From the NCBI GenBank assembly GCA_035772405.1, contig JAYKKM010000049.1, positions 952,501 through 1,016,500 of the forward strand: a DNA stretch of 64,000 bases, read 5' to 3'. The notes beneath the pieces were generated by a model. The model did no database searches, was not told where the DNA came from, and was given only the letters and a program-made list of their open reading frames with translations. Shown here in pieces: positions 55,201-64,000 of the stretch. The stretch comes from Chrysogorgia sp. JL179-B06 (taxonomy: Eukaryota > Cnidaria > Anthozoa > Scleralcyonacea > Chrysogorgiidae). Positions within the stretch are counted from its first letter, which is position 1. Each line of letters opens with the position of its first letter. The translations under genes and the position numbers were made by a program.

Positions 55201-58200
55201 GTTAGCATAATGTCTCCAAATTTAGCGCAATGTCTCAAAACTTAGCGTAATGTCTCTCAACTGAGATTGTACAACACGAAATCTAAACGCAGTCCATTCA
55301 ACACAAAAATGTTTTACTTTCACAAAAAGTTGAGTATAATCTTTGGACAAGATGAGCATCAGACAAAATGACAGACACAATTAATATTGTAACTGTCAAA
55401 TCTCTAGAAATGGGATATTTCATATTTGTACCGGACAATGTCCGTGACCGGGCCGCTAATATCCAGGCTTAACATAAAATAATATTTAAAATGGTTGCCA
55501 TTATGAAAGAGACGAGGCCACTATGGGGATTCAGTATTGGGAAGGTGATGAGAGAAAAAAATGGAGAAAATAATGGAGGAAAAAATGGAGAAAATAATGG
55601 AGAAAAAAATGGAGAAAACAATGGAGAAAAAAATGGAGAAAATAATGGAGAAAAAAATGTTGAGTTGGGGATGTAGATATGGATAGGTATGCAGCAATTG
55701 AAAAGAAAATTTTGACATATAATTGCTTTGAAATTGATTGCACGAGTTAAAGGACATTGGCAACAAAAATTAAGTTTGTCTAATATGAAAGAACTCGTAA
55801 AATGATAGAGTAACACATTTTACAACTTTTCCGTATTTTAGTTCGTTTTTGAGATATTTCAGTTTGTTTGATGTGTAAATGAGATGGTCTCTGACGTCAG
55901 GTGTTGGGTAGAGAATTTTTACTCATTAAAATATTAGTTCCATCTTCAAGTTTGTTGCACAAATTTATTTGAAAATGTGCGTATAATAACTCCTTATGAT
56001 AATGAACGTTGTAAACTTAGCAATCACTGAGATATAAGACATTTTTTAATGAGTGAAAATTCTCTACCCAACGCCTGAGGTCAGAGACCATCTCATTTAC
56101 ATATCAAACAAACTGAAATATCTCAAAAACGAAGTAAAATACGGAAAAGTTGTAAAAGGTGTTATTCTATCATTTTACGAGTTCTTTCATATTAGACAAA
56201 CTTAATTTTTGTTGCCAATGTCCTTTAACTATTGCTTATTTTCTTTTCAATTTTGCAAGATTCACTGAATTTCTAAGGCCCTTTGTGAAGGTGATTTGCG
56301 AATTGACCCCAAGGCACTGGGGCAGCAGACCCTTTTTTTCCTTCAGTGGTGGGGCAGTGGAAAGGGCCCACTGGGGCAAATGCCCCACCAGTATATGGTA
56401 TTAAAAATGCCCTGCATCCTACAGGTTTTCATTGGGTATCAAAACTCATGCATGTGATGTGGTATACGTTCATGGATTGGCTATGATAATTCATGAATTA
56501 TTAATGAGTTTGAGAACTGTAGATGAAAATGATATGAAATGGGGATGAGGATAGTGATTGAGACGAGGGTGAGGATGAATTGACAGGTAAGGTTGGGTTA
56601 GGAAACATATATGTATACTAGACTAAAAACACCATCCTTTTTCTATTGGTGATAAAGAGTCTGAAAGTCTTCTTCATGGTTTGATGATCTGTATCAAGGG
56701 CTTCTCAGAAGATCAGGTGATGGGGCTGAAGGAAGTTATTGAAAACAATGGTGGTGATGTTTTGGAAGAAACATCGACAAATATTGCAGATTATGTCATT
56801 CTACCAATGAATTATATATGTGACTGCAAGGCTAATGCAATGGTAAGTTGAATATTCTAAAACTAAGCATTTTGTTTTACCATCATGTTACTCAACACTC
56901 GTGACTACTATCTCACTATTTATCAACTGTTATATATAACATATATTTTATTTAATTCCACTTCTGTCGTGCTTGCTCCATTTCTCGATTGAGGCATTTT
57001 AGTGCCCATGAAACGAAAATTAAGTTTGTCTTATTTTAAAGTGTCTATGAAGTGAAAAAATCGCCAGCAGCCAGCATTTTTTGCTCGAACGAACAAAGTT
57101 CAGTAGCACGGCAGGATCGTTCACTGAAAATTTCAAGTGAATCTGCTGCAGAGTCTTCGAGCTATCAACTCTCAAAATTTGTCCATTGGCATAGTTTAAC
57201 GTTACAAAATAGGGAAAGACTGGGATTGAATATATGTGGTATATGACGTATGCAGGTGGATCATTAATGTTCATTAATTGATTCATTAATGTTTTTTGGG
57301 GCGTCCTGACGGACGACCTAGATAGATAGATAATGTTCAAATCCATTGTTCTTATGCATAGTAAGTACACCTGCATACATCACAAGACAATAAACCGCGC
57401 GTTTCAGATTTCACCAAAAACATTTAGCCATGCTAAACTTTGAGAGTTAATAGCTCGAAGACTATGCAGCAGATTCACTTGAAATTTTCAGTGTACGCTC
57501 CTGCCGTGCTACTTTGTCCGTTAAAGCAAAAAATGCTAGCGAATTTTTCACTTCATAGACACTTTAATGAACTCTGAAAATTATTAGGAATGGTAATGTA
57601 GAGCTCTTTCATATTTCACGTCGTTCTTGAGATATTTAGACTTCTGTGATATAATAACCTATGACGTAATTATATCTTATTGAATGGTTTGGCATATAAT
57701 ACGGCCGGGTATTTTACGAAACTCGTATTTCACTCGTATAACATTTTCAAAATTAAAAAGACAGTTCGCATCCGCCATTTTAGGCTTTGGTTTAAAGCCG
57801 CAAAAAAATCCGTATTTTTGTTCTGTTCAGAAGAGGAGAAATACGGATTTTACCATGCAATACGGCCTGGTATTTGTTCTGTTCTCGTGCCCTTATATGG
57901 AAGAATTACGTCATTGTCATATAATAAAGAGATTTACCACATTTTTAGAAAATCAAGTATATCTTTGAAATTATTGTACGAAATCACTTGAAACTTTGCA
58001 CATTACGACATTTCGTGAAACCGAACATTATTACATCGAAATAGTGATGCCAAATTAATTTACTATTTCTAATTTCTTGATTTCCTAAAAATGTGTAAAG
58101 CTCTTTACGTCATAGGTTATTTCGGCTGACGTTTCATATGAGTATCCCGAATTTAAAACATAGTCCTAACCCTAACCCTAATCCTAACCCTAATCCTAAC

Positions 58201-61200
58201 CCTAATCCTAACCCTAAAACTGACTTGGGTTGATGTTATAATAATTTTAAATTTCGGTTGCTCATATATCGAGAAAGGGCCCAGTCGACTGTTACCAATG
58301 CTTTTGAATTTTCCGAACAAGACACATTATGTTAATCTGAAAGCCCAATAAACCGACTGTTACCAATGCTTTTGAATTTTCCGAACAAGACACATTATGT
58401 TAATCTGAAAGCCCAATGAACCGACTGTTACCAATGCTTTTGAATTTTCCGAACAAGACACATTATGTTAATCTGAAAGCCCAATAAACCGGCTGTTATC
58501 AATGCTTTTGAATTTTCCGAACAAGACACATTATGTTAATCTGAAAGCCCAATAAATCGACTGTTACCAATGCTTTTGAATTTTCCGAACAAGACACATT
58601 ATGTTAATCTGAAAGCCCAATAAACCGGCTGTTATCAATGCTTTTGAATTTTCCGAACAAGACACATTATGTTAATCTGAAAGCCCAATAAACCGACTGT
58701 TACCAATGCTTTTGAATTTTCCGAACAAGACACATTATGTTAATCTAAAGCCCAATAAACCGGCTGTTATCAATGCTTTTGAATTTTCCGAACAAGACAC
58801 ATTATGTTAATCTGAAAGCCCAATAAACCGACTGTTACCAATGCTTTTGAATTTTCCGAACAAGACACATTATGTTAATCTGAAAGCCCAATAAACCGAC
58901 TGTTACCAATACTTTTGAATTTTCCGAACAAGACACATTATGTTAATCTGAAAGCCCAATAAACCGGCTGTTACCAATGCTTTTGAATTTTCCGAACAAG
59001 ACACATTATGTTAATCTGAAAGCCCAATAAACCGACTGTTACCAATACTTTTGAATTTTCCGAACAAGACACATTATGTTAATCTGAAAGCCCAATAAAC
59101 CGACTGTTACCAATGCTTTTGAATTTTCCGAACAAGACACATTATGTTAATCTGAAAGCCCAATAAACCGACTGTTACCAATGCTTTTGAATTTTCCGAA
59201 CAAGACACATTATGTTAATCTGAAAGCCCAATAAACCGGCTGTTATCAATGCTTTTGAATTTTCCGAACAAGACACATTATGTTAATCTGAAAGCCCAAT
59301 AAATCGACTGTTACCAATGCTTTTGAATTTTCCGAACAAGACACATTATGTTAATCTGAAAGCCCAATAAACCGGCTGTTATCAACGCTTTTGAATTTTT
59401 TCCGAACAAGACACATTATGTTAATCTGAAAGCCCAATAAACCGACTGTTACCAATGCTTTTGAATTTTCCGAACAAGACACATTATGTTAATCTAAAGC
59501 CCAATAAACCGGCTGTTATCAATGCTTTTGAATTTTCCGAACAAGACACATTATGTTAATCTGAAAGCCCAATAAACCGACTGTTACCAATGCTTTTGAA
59601 TTTTCCGAACAAGACACATTATGTTAATCTGAAAGCCCAATAAACCGACTGTTACCAATACTTTTGAATTTTCCGAACAAGACACATTATGTTAATCTGA
59701 AAGCCCAATAAACCGGCTGTTACCAATGCTTTTGAATTTTCCGAACAAGACACATTATGTTAATCTGAAAGCCCAATAAACCGGCTGTTATCAATGCTTT
59801 TGAATTTTCCGAACAAGACACATTATGTTAATCTGAAAGCCCAATAAACCGACTGTTACCAATGCTTTTGAATTTTCCGAACAAGACACATTATGTTAAT
59901 CTGAAAGCCCAATAAACCGACTGTTACCAATACTTTTGAATTTTCCGAACAAGACACATTATGTTAATCTGAAATCCCAATAAACCGGATGTTACCAATG
60001 CTTTTGAATTTTCCGAACAAGACACATTATGTTAATCTGAAACTGTTACCAATACTTTTGAATTTTCCGAACAAGACACATTATGTTAATCTGAAAGCCC
60101 AATAAACCGACTGTTACCAATACTTTTGAATTTTCCGAACAAGACACATTATGTTAATCTGAAATCCCAATAAACCGGCTGTTACCAATGCTTTTGAATT
60201 TTCCGAACAAGACACATTATGTTAATCTGAAAGCCCAATAAACCGACTGTTACCAATACTTTTGAATTTTCCGAACAAGACACATTATGTTAATCTGAAA
60301 GCCCAATAAACCGACTGTTACCAATGCTTTTGAATTTTCCGAACAAGACACATTATGTTAATCTGAAAGCCCAATAAACCGACTGTTACCAATGCTTTTG
60401 AATTTTCCGAACAAGACACATTATGTTAATCTGAAAGCCCAATAAACCGGCTGTTATCAATGCTTTTGAATTTTCCGAACAAGACACATTATGTTAATCT
60501 GAAAGCCCAATAAATCGACTGTTACCAATGCTTTTGAATTTTCCGAACAAGACACATTATGTTAATCTGAAAGCCCAATAAACCGGCTGTTATCAACGCT
60601 TTTGAATTTTTTCCGAACAAGACACATTATGTTAATCTGAAAGCCCAATAAACCGACTGTTACCAATGCTTTTGAATTTTCCGAACAAGACACATTATGT
60701 TAATCTAAAGCCCAATAAACCGGCTGTTATCAATGCTTTTGAATTTTCCGAACAAGACACATTATGTTAATCTGAAAGCCCAATAAACCGACTGTTACCA
60801 ATGCTTTTGAATTTTCCGAACAAGACACATTATGTTAATCTGAAAGCCCAATAAACCGGCTGTTACCAATGCTTTTGAATTTTCCGAACAAGACACATTA
60901 TGTTAATCTGAAAGCTCAATAAACCGGCTGTTATCAATGCTTTTGAATTTTCCGAACAAGACACATTATGTTAATCTGAAAGCCCAATAAACCGACTGTT
61001 ACCAATACTTTTGAATTTTCCGAACAAGACACATTATGTTAATCTGAAATCCCAATAAACCGGCTGTTACCAATGCTTTTGAATTTTCCGAACAAGACAC
61101 ATTATGTTAATCTGAAACTGTTACCAATACTTTTGAATTTTCCGAACAAGACACATGTTAATCTGAAAGCCCAATAAACCGACTGTTACCAATACTTTTG

Positions 61201-63273
61201 AATTTTCCGAACAAGACACATTATGTTAATCTGAAAGCCCAATAAACCGGCTGTTACCAATGCTTTTGAATTTTCCGAACAATACACATTATGTTAATAT
61301 AAATTAGCATTAATTATCATAAATCAGGTTGAAAAACTTCCGTTTTTCTAGAAAAGACCATCTTGCACGCCCGCGTAGCATCATGAAAATTCAAAATACC
61401 ACCAATCGCAGAGTTGTTTATGAAATCAAATCAAATTTGGCGTCTGAGTGCATCTCACATCCATAACTTGATGGAGCACCAAGCACAAATGATGAATGAT
61501 TTCGTAGGGGCTGTTTACATGAATCCGGATTCAGTTTCATTCCGGATTGAACGTGAATTCAAACCGCGTTTACATAGGAATTCTATCCCAGGATCGAAAA
61601 TCGCGCGAAATCTGAAATTTCAAGATGGCGATCAATAACATTATAGCGGGTATGTTTCTTTCAACGATTTCTGCGCTTGTACATTTCAACATGTGCCTTA
61701 AACTGATAATTTGGCGAAGAACAAACATAAAGAAAAGGGGAAAAGCATTACTAGCAACGATAATCGAGGTGGTCGCAAGTAAACAAGCATTTAATTCACC
61801 TTTAATTTATAACGTCGTCGACTTGAACAACACGACGTCGGCGCAACTCCTGTCTCTAGCTGCAAATTGTCGTCTATAAATGTTAAAAGCACGCAAGGTC
61901 GTATTTTTCATTCCGGAATGAAATCTCGCACCGTCTTACAGCAGGGCTCAAAATAACGGCCGGTAGGTCGCCGGTCAAAATGACCGGTCAACTTGATTTT
62001 AGCTCGGTCAAAATCTGTTTTTGACCGGTCGTTAATACGCATACACTTACAGTGAAACAAATAATAACGAATTTGTTTCGTGACATCGCTTTTATTGTTT
62101 CATGTTTTGAACGCTCAAGACGTTAGCAATCACATTGTAAAAGTGAACTGGCAACGTTATCATCGTTGATTAGGTGGTTGCATCTAAAGTAAATAAATTT
62201 TTATTGTTTTCTAGATATAATCTTAATATTAAGTAATAAACTTTACTCATTATACAGGTAGTCTTTGACGGAGTTAAATTTTTCATCCCACTTACTATAT
62301 TTAGCCTAAAACGACTCGCCTACCTAAATAATTATTACCAATTAACAAAACCAAAAACAAAAACGCAAAAGAAATAGCGTTATTCTTGTCAATTGTGTAT
62401 AAATTGAACACATGTTAACTTTCAAAGTTAAGTCAAGAGCAGCACAAACTCTTCATTCCAACTCAGCCAGCTCTCTTATCAAAGTGTTATCTTGCTTGCC
62501 TGAGTCTGTACCTCGACGCCTCCTCCATTCCTTCCTCGCCGTCACTCTGCTCACCTCCTTCCTCCGAAACAAAATCGAAACCTTTCAAGTGCAACCAGCA
62601 TATATTTACGTTTTGGACAAGAACAAACAATGTTTTTGTCGTACTTACAGTGAAATTGCGTACTCGCCATGAATGTCTCTCTCTGACAAGATTTCAGCAG
62701 ATATGCCGAAGAGAAAAAACGATTTAAAATTCTATCGGAAGGCGTACAAATGTGTCGACCGGTCAAAATTACCGGTGAGGTAAAAAAGTGACCGGTCAAG
62801 AGGCATTTTTGGCCGGTCATTGTCCGTTGACCGGCCGTTATTTTGAGCCCTATCAATACATGACACCGGAATGAAATTTCAATGAAACTCAATCCGGAAT
62901 GAGAACCGGAATGAACTCAATCTGAATTGAGCTGCATCTCATTCCGGATTCATGTAAACACCTTAAAGGGATTTTAACAGAACTACGATATCGCTTATTA
63001 TAGAAAACGATATTAGCGATATCGCTTATTATTTTCAGAGAAATACCGAATAATGAGTATTTTTTCTCTACTTTTTTAACCTTATGTAGGTGACGTTCTG
63101 TTGGCTGGAGCGCAGTATAGAGTGTGGAGAACTTTTAGAGCCTGATAGCAACTTCCTTTTTACTCCATTTTCCCTCGCTAAAGATGTTTTTCCCCTCAAA
63201 GATTCTGTCATTTCAATCAGCCAGTATGCAGGAATTGAACGAGAACATCTGATGCAGTTGGCAGAGATGTTAG
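49210..63273 (+). CDS. TOPBP1: DNA topoisomerase 2-binding protein 1, N-terminal half (runs off window)
   Basis: Nuclear BRCT scaffold needed for replication initiation and for ATR checkpoint activation. Exons: 49210-50581, 54097-54345, 56658-56842, 63090-63273; the last ends in phase 1 and the gene continues beyond 64000. About 663 aa of a roughly 1,500-aa family are present. Exon 1 encodes BRCT0 (about 8-98), BRCT1 (about 104-190), BRCT2 (about 198-285) and BRCT3 (about 373-455). The phosphopeptide pocket residues of BRCT1 are present as T114 in ISCTS and K155 in GEVGSKKY, the same numbers as in human. BRCT2 has KYEFAQRWNVNCVHPNWLFD; BRCT3 has GGAIRFNQINASVSHVI and WLLDCC. Exon 2 is an acidic linker (DDVLSQYLEFMKDDMAVDLE). 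Exons 3-4 give BRCT4, and exon 4 ends entering BRCT5 (DSVISISQYAGIEREHLMQL). The start ATG is the first in the ORF, preceded by AAGGGA. The ORF reads 25 codons past the exon 1 donor (50582); that tail is intronic. Confidence 0.93.
51005..51421. mobile_element. MITE with ATCCAGCCTGTG ends (TOPBP1 intron 1)
   Basis: ATCCAGCCTGTGTGGATTTT faces the complement of ATCCAGCCTGTGGGGATTTT. Inner arms pair through TTCACAGGAAGTGACGTCAA and TCTTGTTGTTCGAAAATT. The palindrome is about 417 bp. No clear target duplication. Confidence 0.75.
51610..52005. mobile_element. GGCCAA MITE with TTA duplication (TOPBP1 intron 1)
   Basis: GGCCAAGTAAAAAAAATTAT at the left and TTTTTTTATTTGGCC at the right. TTA at 51607-51609 and 52006-52008. 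Same terminal family as 9859 and 14487. Confidence 0.7.
52130..52452. repeat. Imperfect palindromic MITE (TOPBP1 intron 1)
   Basis: AGCTTGTGTACAGCCTGAA and GCACGATAGCTTGTCGACCC pair with the right arm, which ends GGCTGTACACAGGCT. The central part pairs around AAAATCTACT. Confidence 0.65.
52740..53030 (+). pseudogene. Penelope-like GIY-YIG endonuclease fragment
   Basis: The plus strand reads CDQDYIGQTKRHFSTHLKEH, then SALSEHTCITNHAFAW and SKIIIAYPQCRQRHIS, the GIY-YIG module of a second Penelope-like lineage (different from the YVGQTC type at 12 kb). Frames break after about 52965. No RT is attached. TOPBP1 intron 1. Confidence 0.7.
53397..54050 (+). mobile_element. CR1/L2-like LINE 3' end with (TTA)n tail
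   Basis: ITSKLDSCNSILYGLP, LSKLQRIQNTAARLV and then, after a frame break at the TAA near 53540, LRNLHWLPVRSRIVFKILII, ILHGQAPVYITDLLNKY, GDRAFSVSAPKLWNSLP. This is the C-terminal tail of a CR1/L2-type reverse-transcriptase ORF. It ends in ATTATTATTATTATTAT at about 54028. The 5' part is missing. TOPBP1 intron 1. Confidence 0.8.
54562..55470 (-). mobile_element. Minisatellite-bearing element, family B, copy 2
   Basis: AAGCCTGGAAATAATT at the left and the complement of AAGCCTGGATATTAGCGGCC at the right give inverted ends of about 9 bp. The array (about 54660-55262) has units such as CTTAGCGTAACGTCTCCAAA. The flanks match 31703-33525 in reverse, including GGACAATGTCCGTGACCGG. It lies in TOPBP1 intron 2. 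Confidence 0.8.
55549..55670. repeat. GGAGAAAATAATGGAGAAAA short tandem repeat
   Basis: About five copies of a 24-bp purine-rich unit (AATGGAGAAAA twice per unit). It gives ORFs on both strands that are artefacts of low complexity. Confidence 0.85.
55751..56224. mobile_element. Palindromic TTAA-flanked MITE, AGGACATTGG family, copy 3
   Basis: Flanked by TTAA (55747-55750, 56225-56228). Ends AGGACATTGGCAACAAAAAT and its complement. Inner arms include TCTGACGTCAGGTGTTGGGT. TOPBP1 intron 2. Confidence 0.85.
57040..57563. mobile_element. Palindromic TTAA-flanked MITE, AGTGTCTATG type (TOPBP1 intron 3)
   Basis: AGTGTCTATGAAGTGAAAAA at the left and its complement at the right, TTAA at 57036-57039 and 57564-57567. 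The arms pair through TTCAAGTGAATCTGCTGCA. Terminal AGTG plus TTAA links it to the elements at 26133 and 34238. A piece starting AGTGCCCATGAAAC lies just outside at 57001. Confidence 0.75.
57568..58163. other. TOPBP1 intron 3, CGTATT-rich stretch
   Basis: Repeated motifs ATACGGCC, AAATACGGAT and complements suggest a decayed DNA element. No exon was seen here. Confidence 0.35.
58164..58219 (-). repeat. Interstitial telomeric repeat (CCCTAA)n
   Basis: CCTAACCCTAACCCTAATCC and further hexamers, about nine in all, with a CCTAAT variant about every second unit. It lies about 65 bp from the start of the 68-bp satellite. Confidence 0.85.
58285..61302 (+). repeat. 68-bp satellite array with higher-order structure (TOPBP1 intron 3)
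   Basis: About 44 tandem copies of a 68-bp unit that includes GACTGTTACCAATGC, GAATTTTCCGAACAAGACAC and TTAATCTGAAAGCCCAATAA. Variants CGACTGTTACC and CGGCTGTTATC alternate. Rare marks recur at fixed distance: TTATCAACGCTTTTG at about 59380 and 60591, and AATCTAAAGCCC at 59491 and 60702, both 1,211 bp apart, so a long block was duplicated. A further AATCTAAAGCCC lies at 58742. Not CRISPR: repeats are contiguous, without unique spacers. Confidence 0.92.
61508..62966. mobile_element. GGGGCTGTTTACATG element with nested insertion (TOPBP1 intron 3)
   Basis: GGGGCTGTTTACATGAATCC faces CCGGATTCATGTAAACACC at the right. The inner ends are rich in ATTCCGGA. The centre is occupied by an ACCGG-rich element at 61945-62853. 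No clear duplication or transposase. Confidence 0.6.
61945..62853. mobile_element. AGGGCTCAAAATAACGGCCG element, nested
   Basis: AGGGCTCAAAATAACGGCCG and its complement AACGGCCG-type right end close the element. Inner arms carry GGTCAAAATGACCGGTCAAC. It is related to 27602-28285 by the ACCGG-rich arms. No ORF with a recognisable domain. Confidence 0.65.
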
Positions 63274-63308
63274 GTTAGTGTATATTAATAATATAGAATA
63301 GCCAATGG

Positions 63309-64000
63309 AGGAACCAGGCGGGAATCGTAATCTAGTTACGAATATTAATGCCCAGCAAATAGCTTTAAAAGAGCCATTTTTCGACTATTGTTTCCGAAAT
63401 TTCTCTAATTGTTTCCGAAATTTTTTAGACAAAATTTTCAGTCCTCCGGTTAAAATCCTTACAGCTCCAAAACTCTCACTTTCGTTGTTTTTACCTTACA
63501 CTGGAGATCATGGTTGTCAAATCCGTCAACAAATTAACAAATTGTTATCTTCAGCCTTATATTCAACTTCGCGTTATTTTTCGACCTGTTTGTCGCCTGT
63601 CTAGCTTTTTTCGATTTAAAGACCGTTTGCCGCTTAGATTTCGATCGCGTGTTGTATACACATTTACTTGCCGATGCTGCCAGGCGTCGTATATTGGCGA
63701 AACATGCCGACTTTTACACACTAGGGTATCTGAACATATGGGTATTTCGCCTTACACCGGAAAAGAGCTTTCTCACACCGCTCTATCAAGCATTCTTGCG
63801 CACAAAACAATAGCCGGTCATGATGTTTCTTTGGATGACTTTTCTGTTTTGTCATCAGGCTCCACGCAATTCGAAGTCCTACTTCGAGAGAGTTTATTAA
63901 TTTCTAAGTTTAAACCTTCTCTTAACGCCAACATTAGATCTTTTCCTTTAACGCTTTTCTAATTTATTCCTTCATCGTGTTGTGTTAATCTGTGATGACA
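63309..64000 (+). mobile_element. Penelope-like retroelement, GIY-YIG end (continues off window)
   Basis: In TOPBP1 intron 4. It begins ACCAGGCGGGAATCGTAATC and AATATTAATGCCCAGCAAAT, both also present at the 40-kb foldback. Coding matches start SLFLPYTGDHGCQIRQQINK, shift frame near 63555, and continue LRVIFRPVCRLSSFFRFKDR and YTFTCRCCQASYIGETCRLL (GIY-YIG catalytic start), then HTRVSEHMG, FEVLLRESLLISKFKPSLN and PLTLF with a stop at about 63962. The RT is missing upstream. By comparison with 40.5 kb, a hammerhead should follow just beyond the window. Confidence 0.8.

Noticed and set aside
58285..61302. CRISPR-like array
   Set aside because: The 68-bp units are contiguous with no unique spacers, and the window is eukaryotic; this is a satellite.

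Overview
The window is nuclear DNA from an intron-rich, AT-rich animal genome. GT/AG introns split every gene, interstitial TTAGGG-type tracts are present, and the repeats (Penelope-like retroelements with GIY-YIG domains, tRNA-derived SINEs, hAT-, Harbinger- and TTAA-type MITEs, long satellites) suit a marine invertebrate. A cnidarian is my best guess, at low confidence. Nothing bacterial or viral is seen.

Five protein-coding genes were assembled exon by exon; exon phases join without a frame break. From left to right: (1) MFSD10-like major facilitator transporter, + strand, 13 exons, 3627-10632, complete, 485 aa. (2) TM2D2, - strand, 4 exons, 15242-13099, complete, 193 aa. (3) STX18 (syntaxin 18), + strand, 11 exons, 15399-34857, complete, 320 aa; it starts 156 bp from TM2D2, head to head. 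(4) A VPS9-like coiled-coil protein on the - strand, 6 coding exons, 48369-35693, about 802 aa, tail to tail with STX18. (5) TOPBP1, + strand, first four coding exons 49210-63273, running off the right edge and head to head with gene 4. STX18 acts in ER SNARE fusion and VPS9 domains usually activate Rab5-type GTPases, so two membrane-traffic genes adjoin, but no shared pathway is implied by the layout.

Most of the remaining DNA is transposable-element material inside introns. It includes a 2.8-kb foldback element with a 9-bp target duplication (357-3162); hAT-type elements with 8-bp duplications (13.6, 16.2, 30.5, 45.2 kb); PIF/Harbinger-type MITEs with TAA/TTA duplications (9.9, 14.5, 27.2, 32.9, 51.6 kb); two palindromic MITE families flanked by TTAA; Penelope-like fragments with reverse transcriptase, GIY-YIG and hammerhead ribozyme cores (12, 17.5, 21-27, 34, 40, 52.7, 63.3 kb); RTE-like and CR1/L2-like LINE 3' ends (19.7, 53.4 kb); a tRNA-Ala-like SINE in 276-bp tandem copies (18.8-19.5 kb); and a 3-kb, 68-bp satellite in a TOPBP1 intron (58.3-61.3 kb).

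The least expected signals are the hammerhead cores in the Penelope remnants and two otherwise unrelated element families (8.9/43.3 kb and 31.7/54.6 kb) that both carry internal arrays of nearly the same 20-bp unit with the core GACGTTACGCTA. All family calls come from reading the sequence; no database search was run.
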